Assembly (NCBI RefSeq): GCF_000246855.1
Contig: NC_016609.1
Coordinates: forward strand, 8,444,744-8,508,743
Origin: Niastella koreensis GR20-10
GTDB taxonomy: Bacteria; Bacteroidota; Bacteroidia; Chitinophagales; Chitinophagaceae
Length of the DNA stretch: 64,000 nt
Reading direction: 5' to 3'
The notes beneath the pieces are model-generated. The model saw only the letters and a program-made list of their open reading frames with translations. It was not told the DNA's origin and searched no databases. The translations under genes were made by a program, and so were the position numbers. Positions 53,597 to 62,842 of the stretch are shown in pieces (position 1 is the stretch's first letter; the number at the start of each line of letters is the position of its first letter).

Positions 53597-53968
53597 ATGC
53601 GTTTGACAACTGATAACAAATTCAAAAAGCTTATTGTCATTGGTGACAGAGTATTAATCCGTCCCGCTAAACCAAATGAACGTACAGAAACCGGTTTATA
53701 CCTGCCGCCCGGGGTGGGGGAGCGCGAAAAAGTACAGCAGGGCTATGTAATTAAGACTGGTCCAGGATATGCCATTCCCATGCCAGTTGAGGAAGAAAGC
53801 TGGAAAAGCAGCGAAGAACAGGTAAAATATGTTCCATTGCAGGTAAAGGAGGGTGATCTGGCTATCTTTTTACTAAGCGGCGCCACCGAAGTGCTGTACG
53901 AAAACGATAAGTATTATATCGTTCCGCAAAGCGCTATTTTGATGCTGGAACGGGAAGAAGACATGTAA
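53597..53968 (+). CDS. GroES-like co-chaperone protein
   Basis: 123 residues. The chaperonin-10 fold is visible in VIGDRVLIRPAKPNERTETGLYLPPG, VIKTGPGYAIP and GATEVLYENDKYYIVPQSAIL. It is longer than GroES (about 95), with an acidic insertion, EEESWKSSEEQVKY, after the mobile-loop region, and groEL is not adjacent. It is the divergent Bacteroidota Cpn10 type; whether it binds GroEL is unproven. Confidence 0.9.
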   Translation: MRLTTDNKFKKLIVIGDRVLIRPAKPNERTETGLYLPPGVGEREKVQQGYVIKTGPGYAIPMPVEEESWKSSEEQVKYVPLQVKEGDLAIFLLSGATEVLYENDKYYIVPQSAILMLEREEDM

Positions 53969-53978
53969 AACCAATTAG

Positions 53979-54009
53979 CTAATGTGATAACTGGCTAATG
54001 TGATAATGG
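53979..54009 (+). repeat. TAATGTGATAA tandem word
   Basis: CTAATGTGATAACTGG followed by CTAATGTGATAATGGG, 16-base period. The same word builds the arms of the inverted repeat between atpF and atpH. Confidence 0.7.
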
Positions 54010-54047
54010 GGCCTGTTCGCCGCAGGCGAACAGGCCTATTTGTTTTT
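54010..54047 (+). terminator. Terminator of the GroES-like gene
   Basis: GGCCTGTTCGCC and GGCGAACAGGCC with a 3-base loop, followed by TATTTGTTTTTA. Confidence 0.9.
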
Positions 54048-54090
54048 ATATGTTTATTTTCAATACATTAGACTGTTCATTTGCAATAGC

Positions 54091-54120
54091 TTGTCTATTG
54101 CCGGTAAACCTGTATCTTTC
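54091..54120 (+). promoter_or_regulatory. Promoter for the HerA-like ATPase
   Basis: TTG at 54091, 19 bases, then TATCTTTC at 54113-54120, one mismatch to the -7 consensus. ATG 54138 follows 18 bases later. Confidence 0.6.
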
Positions 54121-54137
54121 TGCCATAAATTTTAGAT

Positions 54138-55700
54138 ATGGCAAATAAGGATGCATTTGTTCAGTCGGTAAAAGATAACTACACGTTTAAAGGAGAATCA
54201 TTTCGAATAGGTACGGCTGTATTGGGTGAGGGGGTGCTTGCCGGAACAGATGTATATCTGCCATTGAAAACAATGAACCGGCATGGACTGATCGCCGGCG
54301 CCACCGGTACCGGAAAAACCAAAACCCTGCAGTTGATTGCAGAGGCTTTAAGCGATGCCAGTGTGCCCGTGTTGTTGATGGATATTAAGGGCGACCTAAG
54401 TGGCATTGCCGCTGCCGGTACAGAAAATAACAATATCAAAGACCGCCTGGCAAAGATCGGGGGCGAATATAAACCTGCCGCTTTCCCTGTTGAGCTGATG
54501 ACCCTGAGTAACGAAAAGGGGGTACGCCTGCGTGCAACGGTAAGCGAGTTTGGTCCCATTTTATTATCGAAGATCCTTGACCTGAACGATACCCAGGAAG
54601 GCATTGTTGCCCTCATCTTCAAGTATTGCGATGATAACAAAATGCCCCTGCTCGATCTGAAAGATTTTGTAAAGGTAGTACAGTATGTAAGCAACGAAGG
54701 CAAGAAGGAAATAGAGCAGACATATGGTAAGATCGCTACCACCAGTACCGGCACCATTCTGCGTAAAGTAATAGAACTGCAACAACAGGGCGCGGATCAT
54801 TTCTTTGGCGAGCCCTCCTTTGAAATTGACGATCTGATGCGCATTGGGGATGATGGCCGCGGTATTATAAGCGTATTGCGTGTTACCGATATGCAGAACA
54901 GGCCTAAATTGTTCTCCACCTTTATGCTGCAAATGCTGGCCGAACTGTACGCTACGCTGCCTGAAGCGGGTGATATGGACAAACCCAAACTGGTGATGTT
55001 CATCGATGAAGCCCATCTGGTATTCCAGGAAGCTACCGACGCTTTGTTACAACAAATAGAGACCATCATAAAACTCATCCGCTCAAAAGGAGTAGGTATC
55101 TTCTTTTGTACGCAAAACCCGCAGGATGTTCCCGCTGCTATCTTAAGTCAGCTGGGGTTAAAGGTGCAGCATGCCTTGCGTGCATTCACTGCAGCCGACA
55201 GAAAGACAATTAAACAGGCTGCTGAAAATTATCCCGAAACTGAGTATTATAAAACTGATGATTTGCTTACCCAACTGGGTATAGGTGAGGCGCTGGTTAC
55301 CGCCCTGAACGAAAAAGGGATTCCCACGCCATTGGTGCACACCATGCTGGTACCGCCCCGTTCACGGATGGATGTATTAACAAACGCAGAGATCGATACC
55401 CTGGTTAATCAATCCAAACTGGTGAAGAAATACGCCAATGACGAAGACCGGGAAAGCGCCTGTGAAATATTAACGGCAAAACTTAACGAAGCCGCTGAAA
55501 AATCAGCGCAACAATCGGCCGAAAAGCCAGCCAAAGGCTCGAAGAAAGAAGAAAAATCAACATTGGAAAAAGTATTGGAAAGTTCAGTTACCAAACAAAT
55601 AGGACGCACCGCTGCCAATGTTATTACCCGCAGTTTGTTGGGCGCATTAGGATTGGGTGGGAAGAGTTCGTCACGCAAAAAAACAAATAGCTGGTTTTAA
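54138..55700 (+). CDS. HerA-like helicase-domain ATPase (DUF853)
   Basis: 520 residues of the FtsK/HerA superfamily. Walker A is GATGTGKTKT at about residue 54, Walker B is VMFIDEAHLVFQEA and a sensor motif follows in FFCTQNPQDVP. The DUF853 signature includes LPLKTMNRHGLIAG and MDIKGDLSG. The E. coli relative is YjgR; cellular role unknown. The C-terminus has a Lys/Glu/Ser-rich segment (AEKPAKGSKKEEKS) before a final Gly/Ser-rich tail. Confidence 0.93.
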   Translation: MANKDAFVQSVKDNYTFKGESFRIGTAVLGEGVLAGTDVYLPLKTMNRHGLIAGATGTGKTKTLQLIAEALSDASVPVLLMDIKGDLSGIAAAGTENNNIKDRLAKIGGEYKPAAFPVELMTLSNEKGVRLRATVSEFGPILLSKILDLNDTQEGIVALIFKYCDDNKMPLLDLKDFVKVVQYVSNEGKKEIEQTYGKIATTSTGTILRKVIELQQQGADHFFGEPSFEIDDLMRIGDDGRGIISVLRVTDMQNRPKLFSTFMLQMLAELYATLPEAGDMDKPKLVMFIDEAHLVFQEATDALLQQIETIIKLIRSKGVGIFFCTQNPQDVPAAILSQLGLKVQHALRAFTAADRKTIKQAAENYPETEYYKTDDLLTQLGIGEALVTALNEKGIPTPLVHTMLVPPRSRMDVLTNAEIDTLVNQSKLVKKYANDEDRESACEILTAKLNEAAEKSAQQSAEKPAKGSKKEEKSTLEKVLESSVTKQIGRTAANVITRSLLGALGLGGKSSSRKKTNSWF

Positions 55701-55811
55701 CAAGGCCTGTTTGCAGCAATCATAACCGTATCTTCTATTGTTACACATGTCCCAACCAAAATGTCATGGTGCATGACCAGGGTTTTTATTCTTTAACCTA
55801 AAATAACAATT

Positions 55812-56366
55812 ATGAAGAAATCACTTTTATTGGTTGCCGCAACTGCTATTTTGTTTGCGGCCTGTGAATCCAATGCCCACAAAACGGCTGAAGGCGGAAC
55901 CGAAAGTAAGATGAACGACTCTACCGCTGCTCCTAAGGAAAGCAAATCGGAACGTAACAAAAAAGCGGTGATGGCCAGTTATGAGGCCATGAATTCGCAT
56001 AATGTAGGTGAAGCGCTGAAGTATTGCACCGCTGATGTCGTTGATTATGGTGATGGCAGCATGCCGCCGGTTAAAGGACGGGACAGTATTACTAAAATGA
56101 TCAATGGGTGGATGACCGCTTTTCCGGATAATAAAGCCAGCGATGTAAAGTATGTAGCCGACGGCGATTGGGTAATGGTTTGGGGCGAGCAAACAGGCAC
56201 CTGGAAAGGTGATTTCATGGGAATGAAGGCGACCAACAAATCGTATAAGTTAAAGGATGTTGATATCTTCAAACTCAACGATGAAGGTCAAATAATTGAG
56301 CACTACAATGTGCAATCGCCCAACACCATGATGATGCAGATAGGGATGCATATGCCAAAGAAATAA
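55812..56366 (+). CDS. Lipoprotein with SnoaL/NTF2-like domain
   Basis: 184 residues. The signal peptide ends in the lipobox LFAAC, with lipidation at Cys18. A low-complexity charged linker (residues 20-50) leads to an NTF2-like domain of the SnoaL/ester-cyclase type: RNKKAVMASYEAMNSHNVGEALKYCTAD-type start, FPDNKASDVKYVADGDWVMVWGEQTGT and a final KLNDEGQIIEHYN. Likely a surface or periplasm-facing lipoprotein, ligand unknown. Confidence 0.88.
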   Translation: MKKSLLLVAATAILFAACESNAHKTAEGGTESKMNDSTAAPKESKSERNKKAVMASYEAMNSHNVGEALKYCTADVVDYGDGSMPPVKGRDSITKMINGWMTAFPDNKASDVKYVADGDWVMVWGEQTGTWKGDFMGMKATNKSYKLKDVDIFKLNDEGQIIEHYNVQSPNTMMMQIGMHMPKK

Positions 56367-56387
56367 AGTGAGAGAAAATTTATACAG

Positions 56388-56414
56388 GTCCGGCGGTAAC
56401 ACGCCGGACTTTTT
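56388..56414. terminator. Terminator between lipoprotein gene and recQ
   Basis: GTCCGGCG and CGCCGGAC with a 6-base loop, then TTTTTATTT, just before the recQ stop on the other strand. Confidence 0.88.
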
Positions 56415-56416
56415 AT

Positions 56417-58318
56417 TTAAGCCGGTTTTACATAACCTCCCTTGTCTATGTAGATCTTGTTTTCACTTTGCAGGAAGTCGAGCACTTTATAAAGCTTGTC
56501 TTTTTTTATGCCGGGTAATTGTTGGGGTAATACTTCACTAAGTACAGCCTGCTGGCGAATGATGGTGAATACCGATTGCGTTATGCTATTAAATTCATCA
56601 GCAGAAAGCTCATGGTCTTTTTGCTTCAGGCAATTGTCGCAAATACTACAGGGTTTTGTTTTGTCATCGCCAAAATAAGTTGCAATGAATTGACTGCGGC
56701 ATTGTTTACCCGCATGAATATAGTCCAGCATCTTGTTGATGCGTTCAATAAACTGCTGCTTTCTTTTATCATAGGCCGCCATATTGAAGCGCAGGGTTTC
56801 TGCCCTTACCCGGTTCAGCAAAAGATACAGTTGCGGACTATCTTTTTTAGGGATGTATTCGATAATAGCATTGGCGTGCAGTCGTACCAGATCAGGTATA
56901 ACATCTGCTTCTTCCCGGCGCAACAAATAAGCGATGCTTTTTTCATGAATGCTAACCGGCATATCGAAAATACCTTCGTAAGTACGTAGCAATGTTTTTA
57001 TAACCGGCTCCAGTTTGGGGTTATCAATCTCAAACTGGTATAGCCAGCTTTTATTGGTTACAAACTGAATGCGCGAGGGTAAAAAGATCTGTTCGCTATA
57101 TGAAACCCAGCCTTCCTGTTCCAATGCTTTTATGGCATAGATGGCCAGGTACATATCTATCCTGAATTTTTTTACAAAATCAGTGAAATCGAAGTTATAG
57201 TAATTACCTTCTCCGGAACCGCCTGGAATTTGCAGGTAGTTCATCATGGCTTCATACACCATGCGAATGTTGTCGAGGGTGGGGAAGCGGATCCCGGGTA
57301 ATTTTAAAAGCTCATCCAGTTCTTTGTGATCATACAATAATACAGCGTATGATTTCTTTTCATCGCGCCCGGCACGACCAGCTTCCTGGTAATAGTTCTC
57401 CAGGCAATCGGGCACATCGGCATGAATTACTACCCGTACATCGGGTTTGTCGATGCCCATGCCAAAGGCATTGGTGCAAACGATGGTGCGAACCGTATTA
57501 TTGATCCAGGAAGCCTGTTTGCGCATCCGTTCTTCCTGCTGCAGACCTGCGTGATAAAAGTCGGCAGTAATGCCATGCATGTTCAGCAGATCGCTGATCT
57601 CTTTGGTACGTTTGCGGCTTTTACAATACACAATACTGCTGCCTTTTACTTTCTGCAGGATCTCAGTGATCTTGTTGATCTTTGAGTCAACGGTAAATAC
57701 GCTGTATGATAAATTCGGCCGTTCAAACGAGCGGCTGAAGATAGATGGATCTTTAAACAGCAATTTCTCGCAAATATCTTTTTGTACTGCCGGGGTAGCA
57801 GAAGCCGTAAGCGCCAGAATGGGAACGCCAGGCAGTTCTTCACGCAAAGCGGCAATACGTAAGTATGGAGGTCTGAAATCGTACCCCCATTGCGAAATAC
57901 AATGTGCTTCATCAACTGCTATCAGGTTAACATCAAGTGCAGGGAGGTATTCCTTGAACAAGGTAGTTTCTAACCGTTCGGGTGAAACGTATAAGAATTT
58001 GCAATTGCTGCTGGTAGCCAGCTTCAGGATGTTGATCACTTCCTTGCGGCTCATGCCTGAATAAATAGCAAAGGCAGTAATGCTTTTTTTCTTCAAATTA
58101 TCAACCTGGTCTTTCATCAGGGCAATCAGCGGACTAATCACCAGGCATAATCCTTCCTTTACCATCGCCGGCACCTGAAAGCAAATAGATTTACCACCAC
58201 CGGTTGGCATTAAGGCGAGGGTGTCTTTGCCGTTCAGCACCGCTGCAATTATATCCTCTTGAAGCGGACGGAAATTTGAATGGCCCCAGTACTCTTTAAG
58301 AATCTGATGGATATTCAT
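56417..58318 (-). CDS. RecQ-family ATP-dependent DNA helicase
   Basis: 633 residues, 3'-5' helicase for recombination and repair. Walker A MPTGGGKSICFQVPA near residue 40, DEAH box VDEAHCISQWGYDFRP, motif VI YQEAGRAGRDEKKS. The zinc-binding cysteines are in GKQCRSQ and CSICDNC. The C-terminal winged-helix region is shortened relative to E. coli RecQ and an HRDC domain is not evident, so it is the shorter RecQ type. I avoid the bare symbol because Bacteroidota often carry two paralogues. Confidence 0.94.
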   Translation of the reverse strand: MNIHQILKEYWGHSNFRPLQEDIIAAVLNGKDTLALMPTGGGKSICFQVPAMVKEGLCLVISPLIALMKDQVDNLKKKSITAFAIYSGMSRKEVINILKLATSSNCKFLYVSPERLETTLFKEYLPALDVNLIAVDEAHCISQWGYDFRPPYLRIAALREELPGVPILALTASATPAVQKDICEKLLFKDPSIFSRSFERPNLSYSVFTVDSKINKITEILQKVKGSSIVYCKSRKRTKEISDLLNMHGITADFYHAGLQQEERMRKQASWINNTVRTIVCTNAFGMGIDKPDVRVVIHADVPDCLENYYQEAGRAGRDEKKSYAVLLYDHKELDELLKLPGIRFPTLDNIRMVYEAMMNYLQIPGGSGEGNYYNFDFTDFVKKFRIDMYLAIYAIKALEQEGWVSYSEQIFLPSRIQFVTNKSWLYQFEIDNPKLEPVIKTLLRTYEGIFDMPVSIHEKSIAYLLRREEADVIPDLVRLHANAIIEYIPKKDSPQLYLLLNRVRAETLRFNMAAYDKRKQQFIERINKMLDYIHAGKQCRSQFIATYFGDDKTKPCSICDNCLKQKDHELSADEFNSITQSVFTIIRQQAVLSEVLPQQLPGIKKDKLYKVLDFLQSENKIYIDKGGYVKPA

Positions 58319-58373
58319 CGTTTAGTGTAGTAATTGTGGTACAGAGATGCTTGTCGTGAAATTGCTACGCATA

Positions 58374-58547
58374 CTAAAACAGCGGTTCCATAGTACGCCT
58401 GATTTCTGTAAACCTTTCTAACGTCAAGTATTTAAGATCAACAACAGCTTCAAATGCCGAGTCAACTTCAACCACAGAGCTTCTCGCTACTTCATAGAAT
58501 CGTTTTCTTTCCGCTGGTGACTTTCTCGCGGCGCCTTCTTTGCCGTT
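58374..58547 (-). pseudogene. C-terminal remnant of a four-helix-bundle (S23-type) protein
   Basis: Reading on the minus strand from 58547 to the stop at 58374 gives NGKEGAARKSPAERKRFY, continuing EVARSSVVEVDSAFEAVVDL and ending RTMEPLF. This matches the last two helices of the four-helix-bundle/23S-intervening-sequence family (TIGR02436), whose members carry NIAEGAARKS followed by RFY and a long helix. The N-terminal half is missing: a stop lies directly upstream, within the words CGGCAAACGTGAAACGGCAAA-like (split here) that belong to the dispersed repeats. No start codon is available. Confidence 0.75.
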
Positions 58548-58577
58548 TCACGTTTGCCGAAAGGCCACTTAACCTCC

Positions 58578-60704
58578 TCAAGCCACTTTCTTAACAAATA
58601 ACCGAACAGAATTAGCAGCCAACACCACATCACTCAATCCCATTACCAACGCACCAAAAGTGGGTGTGAGCAAGCCAAATGCGGCAACCGGAATAGCAAT
58701 GATATTGTAAATAAATGCCCAGAAAAGATTTTGTTTGATAGTAAGGAACGTATGACGGCCCAGGCCCAGCGCAAGGGGCAGGTTTTTAATACCGCTGTTC
58801 ATCAGCACTACATCCGCCGTTTGCATGGCTATTTGCGATGCCTCGCTCAATGAAATACCGATGGTGGCTTTTGCCAGTGCAGGCGCATCATTAATACCAT
58901 CACCCACCATTGCGGTAGGACCTTGTAAGGTGAGGTCTTCAATGACAGCCATTTTTTCTTCGGGCTTTTTTTCTGCTATCACTTCATCGATACCCAGCAA
59001 GTTTGCCAGCTGACGGCATTTGACCAGGCGATCGCCGCTTAACAGAATAGTGCGGATATCGCGATGACGAAGATATTGTACTATAGAAATCGCTTCAGGG
59101 CGTACTTCATCTCTTACATCAATCGTGCCGAGTAGTTGCCCATTCCTGATAATATAAATGTTGTGTGAATCGTCGGTGGTTAATGCCATGGCAGTTTCAA
59201 ACGAACCTGCTATATACTGATCGCCGGCTGCAGTAGTGGCAATCATGCCAATACCTTTTTTCTCTTCTATTTTGGCCCAACGAATGGCATCTTTTCGTTT
59301 CCAGCTAAGGGTTATACACTGAGCAATTGGATGGTTGGAATATTTCTCCAACGAAAAAGCAATGTGCTTGAATTCTTCAATGGTGATGGAATCTGTTTCC
59401 AGCCGGTAATCAGATACCTCAAAACGGCCTGTAGTAAGCGTACCGGTTTTATCAAATACCACTTGTTTAATGGTCCTGAAGAGTTCAAGGCTTTTGGCAT
59501 TGCGGAACAATACCCCGTTTTTGGCGGCTCTGCCCAGCCCCACGGCAATGGCGGCAGGCGTGGCCAGTCCCATGGCGCAGGGGCAGGCAATTACCAGAAT
59601 GGCAATGCTGCGCATCAGGGCGACGGTGAAATCATGAAGTATAAGGTAGTTTGCCACAAAGGCAACTACGGCAATAGCCAATACCAGTGGAACGAAGATG
59701 GCGCTGATCTTATCGGCCAGTTGTTGAACCGGTGGCTTTTCGCTTTGCGCCTGTTTTACCAGGTTGATGATATTGGAAAGCACTGAGTCTTTGGCTTCGG
59801 CGGTAACCTGGGCGCGCAGAATGCCATCCACTACAATGCTGCCCCCAATCAGTTTGTCTTTCCCTTTTTTATGAATGGGCGAACTTTCGCCGGTGATAAT
59901 AGCTTCGTTTATGGTTGCCTCACCCGATAATATTTTACAATCAACCGGAACCTGTTCGCCACTTTTAATGAGAATTAAATCTCCCGAACGGAGTTGGGTA
60001 TTCTCCATAGGGAAAATGATCTCCTGGTGATTTTCATCAAAGGCGATCATATTGGCCATCATTTTTTGTGATCTGGCCAGGCTGTTCAGGGCCCGTTGGG
60101 TAGATTTTATAGAAGCATCTTCCAGAAAATTACCCAGGAACACCAGGGTAATAATAGAAGCAGCGGTTTCGAAGAACAGGTATTGCGGGCCCAGGTTCAT
60201 GATGGCCCCGGTTAAGCTATATACAAATGCAGATGTAGCTCCAATAGTCACCAGCACATTCATATTGGGCATGCGGTTGCGGATGCTTTTTATGGCGCTG
60301 CGGCCAAAAAAGTCCATCCCCACAATGTAAACAGGTAAACAAAGACCCAGCTGCACCCAGGGGTTCATCAATAAGTGAATATGCACCCACTTGTCGAGCA
60401 TATGCAGCATCAGCGGCAGGGTAAAGATGAGGCAAAATAAAAAGCGCTGTTTGTGGGATGTAAATAATCGTTTGCGCTTTGGGGCGCCGGGCTGTTCTTC
60501 ATTTTGAACGGTATAACCCAGCGATTCTATGCCTTTGATGAGCTGTTGTTCATTTTTGCCATTTTTGTCAAAACTCACTTCACCCCCCATCAGGTTTACC
60601 TTCACGTTTTCAAGCCCTTCGGCGGTGAGGTATTGCTGAACGGTCAGCGCGCAATTTGAACAGGTCATGCCATCTACTTTCCAATTCACTTTATTCATGT
60701 TCAT
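58578..60704 (-). CDS. Copper-type heavy-metal P1B-ATPase
   Basis: 708 residues from ATG 60704 (MNMNKVNWKVDGMTC); a longer start at 60728 is possible. One HMA domain with GMTCSNC; eight helices; TGES in IITGESSP; the metal site IACPCAMGLATP; the phosphorylated Asp in FDKTGTLTTG; SNHPIAQ (HP motif) and MVGDGINDAPALA. The CPC motif points to Cu(I), possibly Ag(I). No metal regulator is adjacent. Bacteroidota use such pumps for copper export or cytochrome oxidase assembly. Confidence 0.95.
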   Translation of the reverse strand: MNMNKVNWKVDGMTCSNCALTVQQYLTAEGLENVKVNLMGGEVSFDKNGKNEQQLIKGIESLGYTVQNEEQPGAPKRKRLFTSHKQRFLFCLIFTLPLMLHMLDKWVHIHLLMNPWVQLGLCLPVYIVGMDFFGRSAIKSIRNRMPNMNVLVTIGATSAFVYSLTGAIMNLGPQYLFFETAASIITLVFLGNFLEDASIKSTQRALNSLARSQKMMANMIAFDENHQEIIFPMENTQLRSGDLILIKSGEQVPVDCKILSGEATINEAIITGESSPIHKKGKDKLIGGSIVVDGILRAQVTAEAKDSVLSNIINLVKQAQSEKPPVQQLADKISAIFVPLVLAIAVVAFVANYLILHDFTVALMRSIAILVIACPCAMGLATPAAIAVGLGRAAKNGVLFRNAKSLELFRTIKQVVFDKTGTLTTGRFEVSDYRLETDSITIEEFKHIAFSLEKYSNHPIAQCITLSWKRKDAIRWAKIEEKKGIGMIATTAAGDQYIAGSFETAMALTTDDSHNIYIIRNGQLLGTIDVRDEVRPEAISIVQYLRHRDIRTILLSGDRLVKCRQLANLLGIDEVIAEKKPEEKMAVIEDLTLQGPTAMVGDGINDAPALAKATIGISLSEASQIAMQTADVVLMNSGIKNLPLALGLGRHTFLTIKQNLFWAFIYNIIAIPVAAFGLLTPTFGALVMGLSDVVLAANSVRLFVKKVA

Positions 60705-60825
60705 CCATGGGGTTGAGTGTATTTGCAAATTTACCGCTCAATAACCTTAATTCCCGGCATTATGGCAATATTATGTACACTGGGTTGCAATTTTAACTTA
60801 AATCTGTCGTTCCGCCCCTGGCCTT

Positions 60826-60833
60826 TATCTTTG
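60826..60833 (+). promoter_or_regulatory. Candidate -7 box for tsaE
   Basis: TATCTTTG, perfect -7 consensus, 7 bases before the ATG at 60841. The transcript would be leaderless or nearly so. A -33 match is not clear. Confidence 0.5.
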
Positions 60834-60840
60834 CGTAGTT

Positions 60841-61254
60841 ATGCAGCTGCAATCTACATTAAATAACATCCGGCAAACGGCCCATAAATTCTGGGAACTT
60901 ATTGATGGGCGTAAGGTGATTGCCTTTTACGGCGATATGGGCGCCGGCAAAACCACCCTTATTCACGCTTTATGCGATGAAAAAGGGGTGACAAGTACGG
61001 TTGGAAGCCCTACTTTTTCCATTATCAATGAATATAAATATCCCGGCGGCCGGATATTTCATATCGACCTGTACCGGTTGAAAGATGAGGACGAGGCTGT
61101 GCGGGCGGGGGTGGAAGACTGCCTGTATTCAGGGGATCTTTGTCTGGTAGAATGGCCGGCCCGGGCTGAAGGCATCTTTCCCGAGGACACGGCAAGGGTA
61201 GAAATTCAGGTGACGGACCCACATACGAGAATCATCCATATTTCAGGGGTTTGA
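60841..61254 (+). CDS. tsaE: tRNA threonylcarbamoyladenosine biosynthesis ATPase TsaE
   Basis: 137 residues. TsaE is the P-loop ATPase of the TsaBDE complex that makes t6A at position 37 of ANN-decoding tRNAs. Seen: FYGDMGAGKTTLIHALC (Walker A), STVGSPTFSIINEY (switch region) and IFHIDLYRLKDEDE, with LVEWPARAEG near the end. ATG 60841 is the only sensible start. The alanine dehydrogenase gene follows 80 bases later, an order usual in Bacteroidota. Confidence 0.96.
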   Translation: MQLQSTLNNIRQTAHKFWELIDGRKVIAFYGDMGAGKTTLIHALCDEKGVTSTVGSPTFSIINEYKYPGGRIFHIDLYRLKDEDEAVRAGVEDCLYSGDLCLVEWPARAEGIFPEDTARVEIQVTDPHTRIIHISGV

Positions 61255-61334
61255 CCCCTGGTTCGGCCATCCGACTTCCGATTTAATTTGTAACTTGTGG
61301 CCCCGATAATGGGGGTAAAATCATTTACTGCTAC

Positions 61335-62549
61335 ATGTCCCAGCAAAAGCCGATCATCAGCACTTCTTTTAGTTACGAAACGCTTCAGGAAACTCTGGAT
61401 ATAAAACCCAAGGGGTCGGAGTTGCACATTGGAATACCTAAAGAAACTGCCTTCCAGGAGAACCGGATTGCACTGACCCCCGATGCAGTGGGCGTGTTGG
61501 TGAGCAACGGGCATAATGTAGTAATTGAACACAATGCCGGGGAGGCCGCCCATTTTCGCGACCGCGATTATAGCGAGGCCGGTGCTAAGATCGTATATGA
61601 AAAAGCACAGGTGTATAAAGCGCCAATTCTGGTAAAAAGCGCCCCGGTGGTAGAAGAAGACCTGCCGCACCTGCAGATGAACCAGGTGATCATTTCCCCC
61701 ATCCATTTGTCGGCCATGAAGGCTGAGTTTCTGCAGAAGATGATGGAAAAGCGCATTACTGCCATCTCATTTGAAAATTTAAAGGACGATAGCGATAGTT
61801 TACCCATTGTTCGCAGCATGAGCGAAATAGCCGGCAGTGCGGTAATGCTTATTGCAGCCCAATACCTCGGTTCGGCCAACCATGGCAAGGGGGTGTTGCT
61901 GGGTGGTATTTCGGGTATTCCGCCTACCAAGGTGATTATCCTGGGGGCAGGTATTGTGGGTGAATTTGCTGCCCGTGCCGCATTGGCCCTGGGCGCCTCA
62001 GTAAAAGTATTCGACAATAGCGTATACCGGTTAAAACGGTTACAGAATAATATTGGTCAGCGTATGTGGACTTCTGTAATAGAACCCCGCATTCTGGCCA
62101 AACAATTAAAGACCTGTGAAGTGGCCGTAGGGGCCCTGGGTTCGCAAAGCGGCCGCACCCCGGTTGTGGTTAGCGAAGAAATGGTAAGCAATATGCGACC
62201 CGGTAGTGTAATCATTGATGTTAGTATAGACCGTGGTGGTTGTTTTGAAACCTCTGAGATAACCGGTCATGAACAACCGATCTTCATGAAGTACGGTGTT
62301 ATTCATTATTGTGTGCCCAACATCCCATCGGGCTTTGCACGCACCGCATCACAGGCCATCAGTAATGTATTGATGCCTTTGTTGCTGGAAGCAGGCGAGG
62401 AAGGTGGTTTTGAAAACCTCGTATGGCACAAAGTCCACCTGCGCAGTGGTATTTATCTATTCAAAGGCGCGCTCACTAATTTCCACTTAAGCCAGCGCTT
62501 CGATTTAAAGTATACCGATCTTAATCTGCTGATTGCTAGCCAGCGTTAG
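61335..62549 (+). CDS. ald: Alanine dehydrogenase
   Basis: 404 residues of the AlaDH/PNT family; it interconverts L-alanine and pyruvate with NAD(H), linking nitrogen and carbon metabolism. The N-terminal domain begins LHIGIPKETAFQENRIALTP (substrate Arg and Lys sites); HGKGVLLGGISGIPPTKVIILGAGIVGEF holds the Rossmann fold (shown in parts), and VIIDVSIDRGGCFETS and the C-terminal NIPSGFARTAS follow. About 30 residues longer than the B. subtilis enzyme at the N-terminus, as in other Bacteroidota. Confidence 0.93.
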   Translation: MSQQKPIISTSFSYETLQETLDIKPKGSELHIGIPKETAFQENRIALTPDAVGVLVSNGHNVVIEHNAGEAAHFRDRDYSEAGAKIVYEKAQVYKAPILVKSAPVVEEDLPHLQMNQVIISPIHLSAMKAEFLQKMMEKRITAISFENLKDDSDSLPIVRSMSEIAGSAVMLIAAQYLGSANHGKGVLLGGISGIPPTKVIILGAGIVGEFAARAALALGASVKVFDNSVYRLKRLQNNIGQRMWTSVIEPRILAKQLKTCEVAVGALGSQSGRTPVVVSEEMVSNMRPGSVIIDVSIDRGGCFETSEITGHEQPIFMKYGVIHYCVPNIPSGFARTASQAISNVLMPLLLEAGEEGGFENLVWHKVHLRSGIYLFKGALTNFHLSQRFDLKYTDLNLLIASQR

Positions 62550-62560
62550 AAAGGTTGCAT

Positions 62561-62584
62561 AGGATATAAAATATATTTTATCCT
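62561..62584 (+). terminator. Possible terminator after ald
   Basis: AGGATA and TATCCT around an AT-rich core that is itself self-complementary. No strong T-run follows, so weak. Confidence 0.45.
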
Positions 62585-62689
62585 GTTGTAACAATATTTT
62601 CATGCATATATGCGATAATGTATACCAGCATGTAAAATGCAGGCACGGCATTGAATGATGTTTTATTTCTTTTAATAATGTGCCAGACA

Positions 62690-62720
62690 TTTGACTTTCC
62701 GGAGTTTCAGATTACTTTTG
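62690..62720 (+). promoter_or_regulatory. Consensus Bacteroidota promoter for the right-edge gene
   Basis: TTTG at 62690-62693, exactly 19 bases, TACTTTTG at 62713-62720: a full consensus match. The transcript should start near 62727, leaving a leader of about 115 bases. Confidence 0.75.
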
Positions 62721-62757
62721 TGAATTCCCCCGATTAACAATTGCGGCCTGCTTAACA

Positions 62758-62804
62758 AGAAAACGTTTGCTATTCGTAATAAAAGAACGTTTTGCACGTT
62801 TTCT
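62758..62804 (+). promoter_or_regulatory. Leader hairpin candidate
   Basis: AGAAAACGT (62758-62766) and ACGTTTTCT (62796-62804) are perfectly complementary across a 29-base loop, in the untranslated leader of the next gene. Confidence 0.5.
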
Positions 62805-62842
62805 ATGGCCCAAAAGTTGCTAATTGGACTCAAATACCTGTT

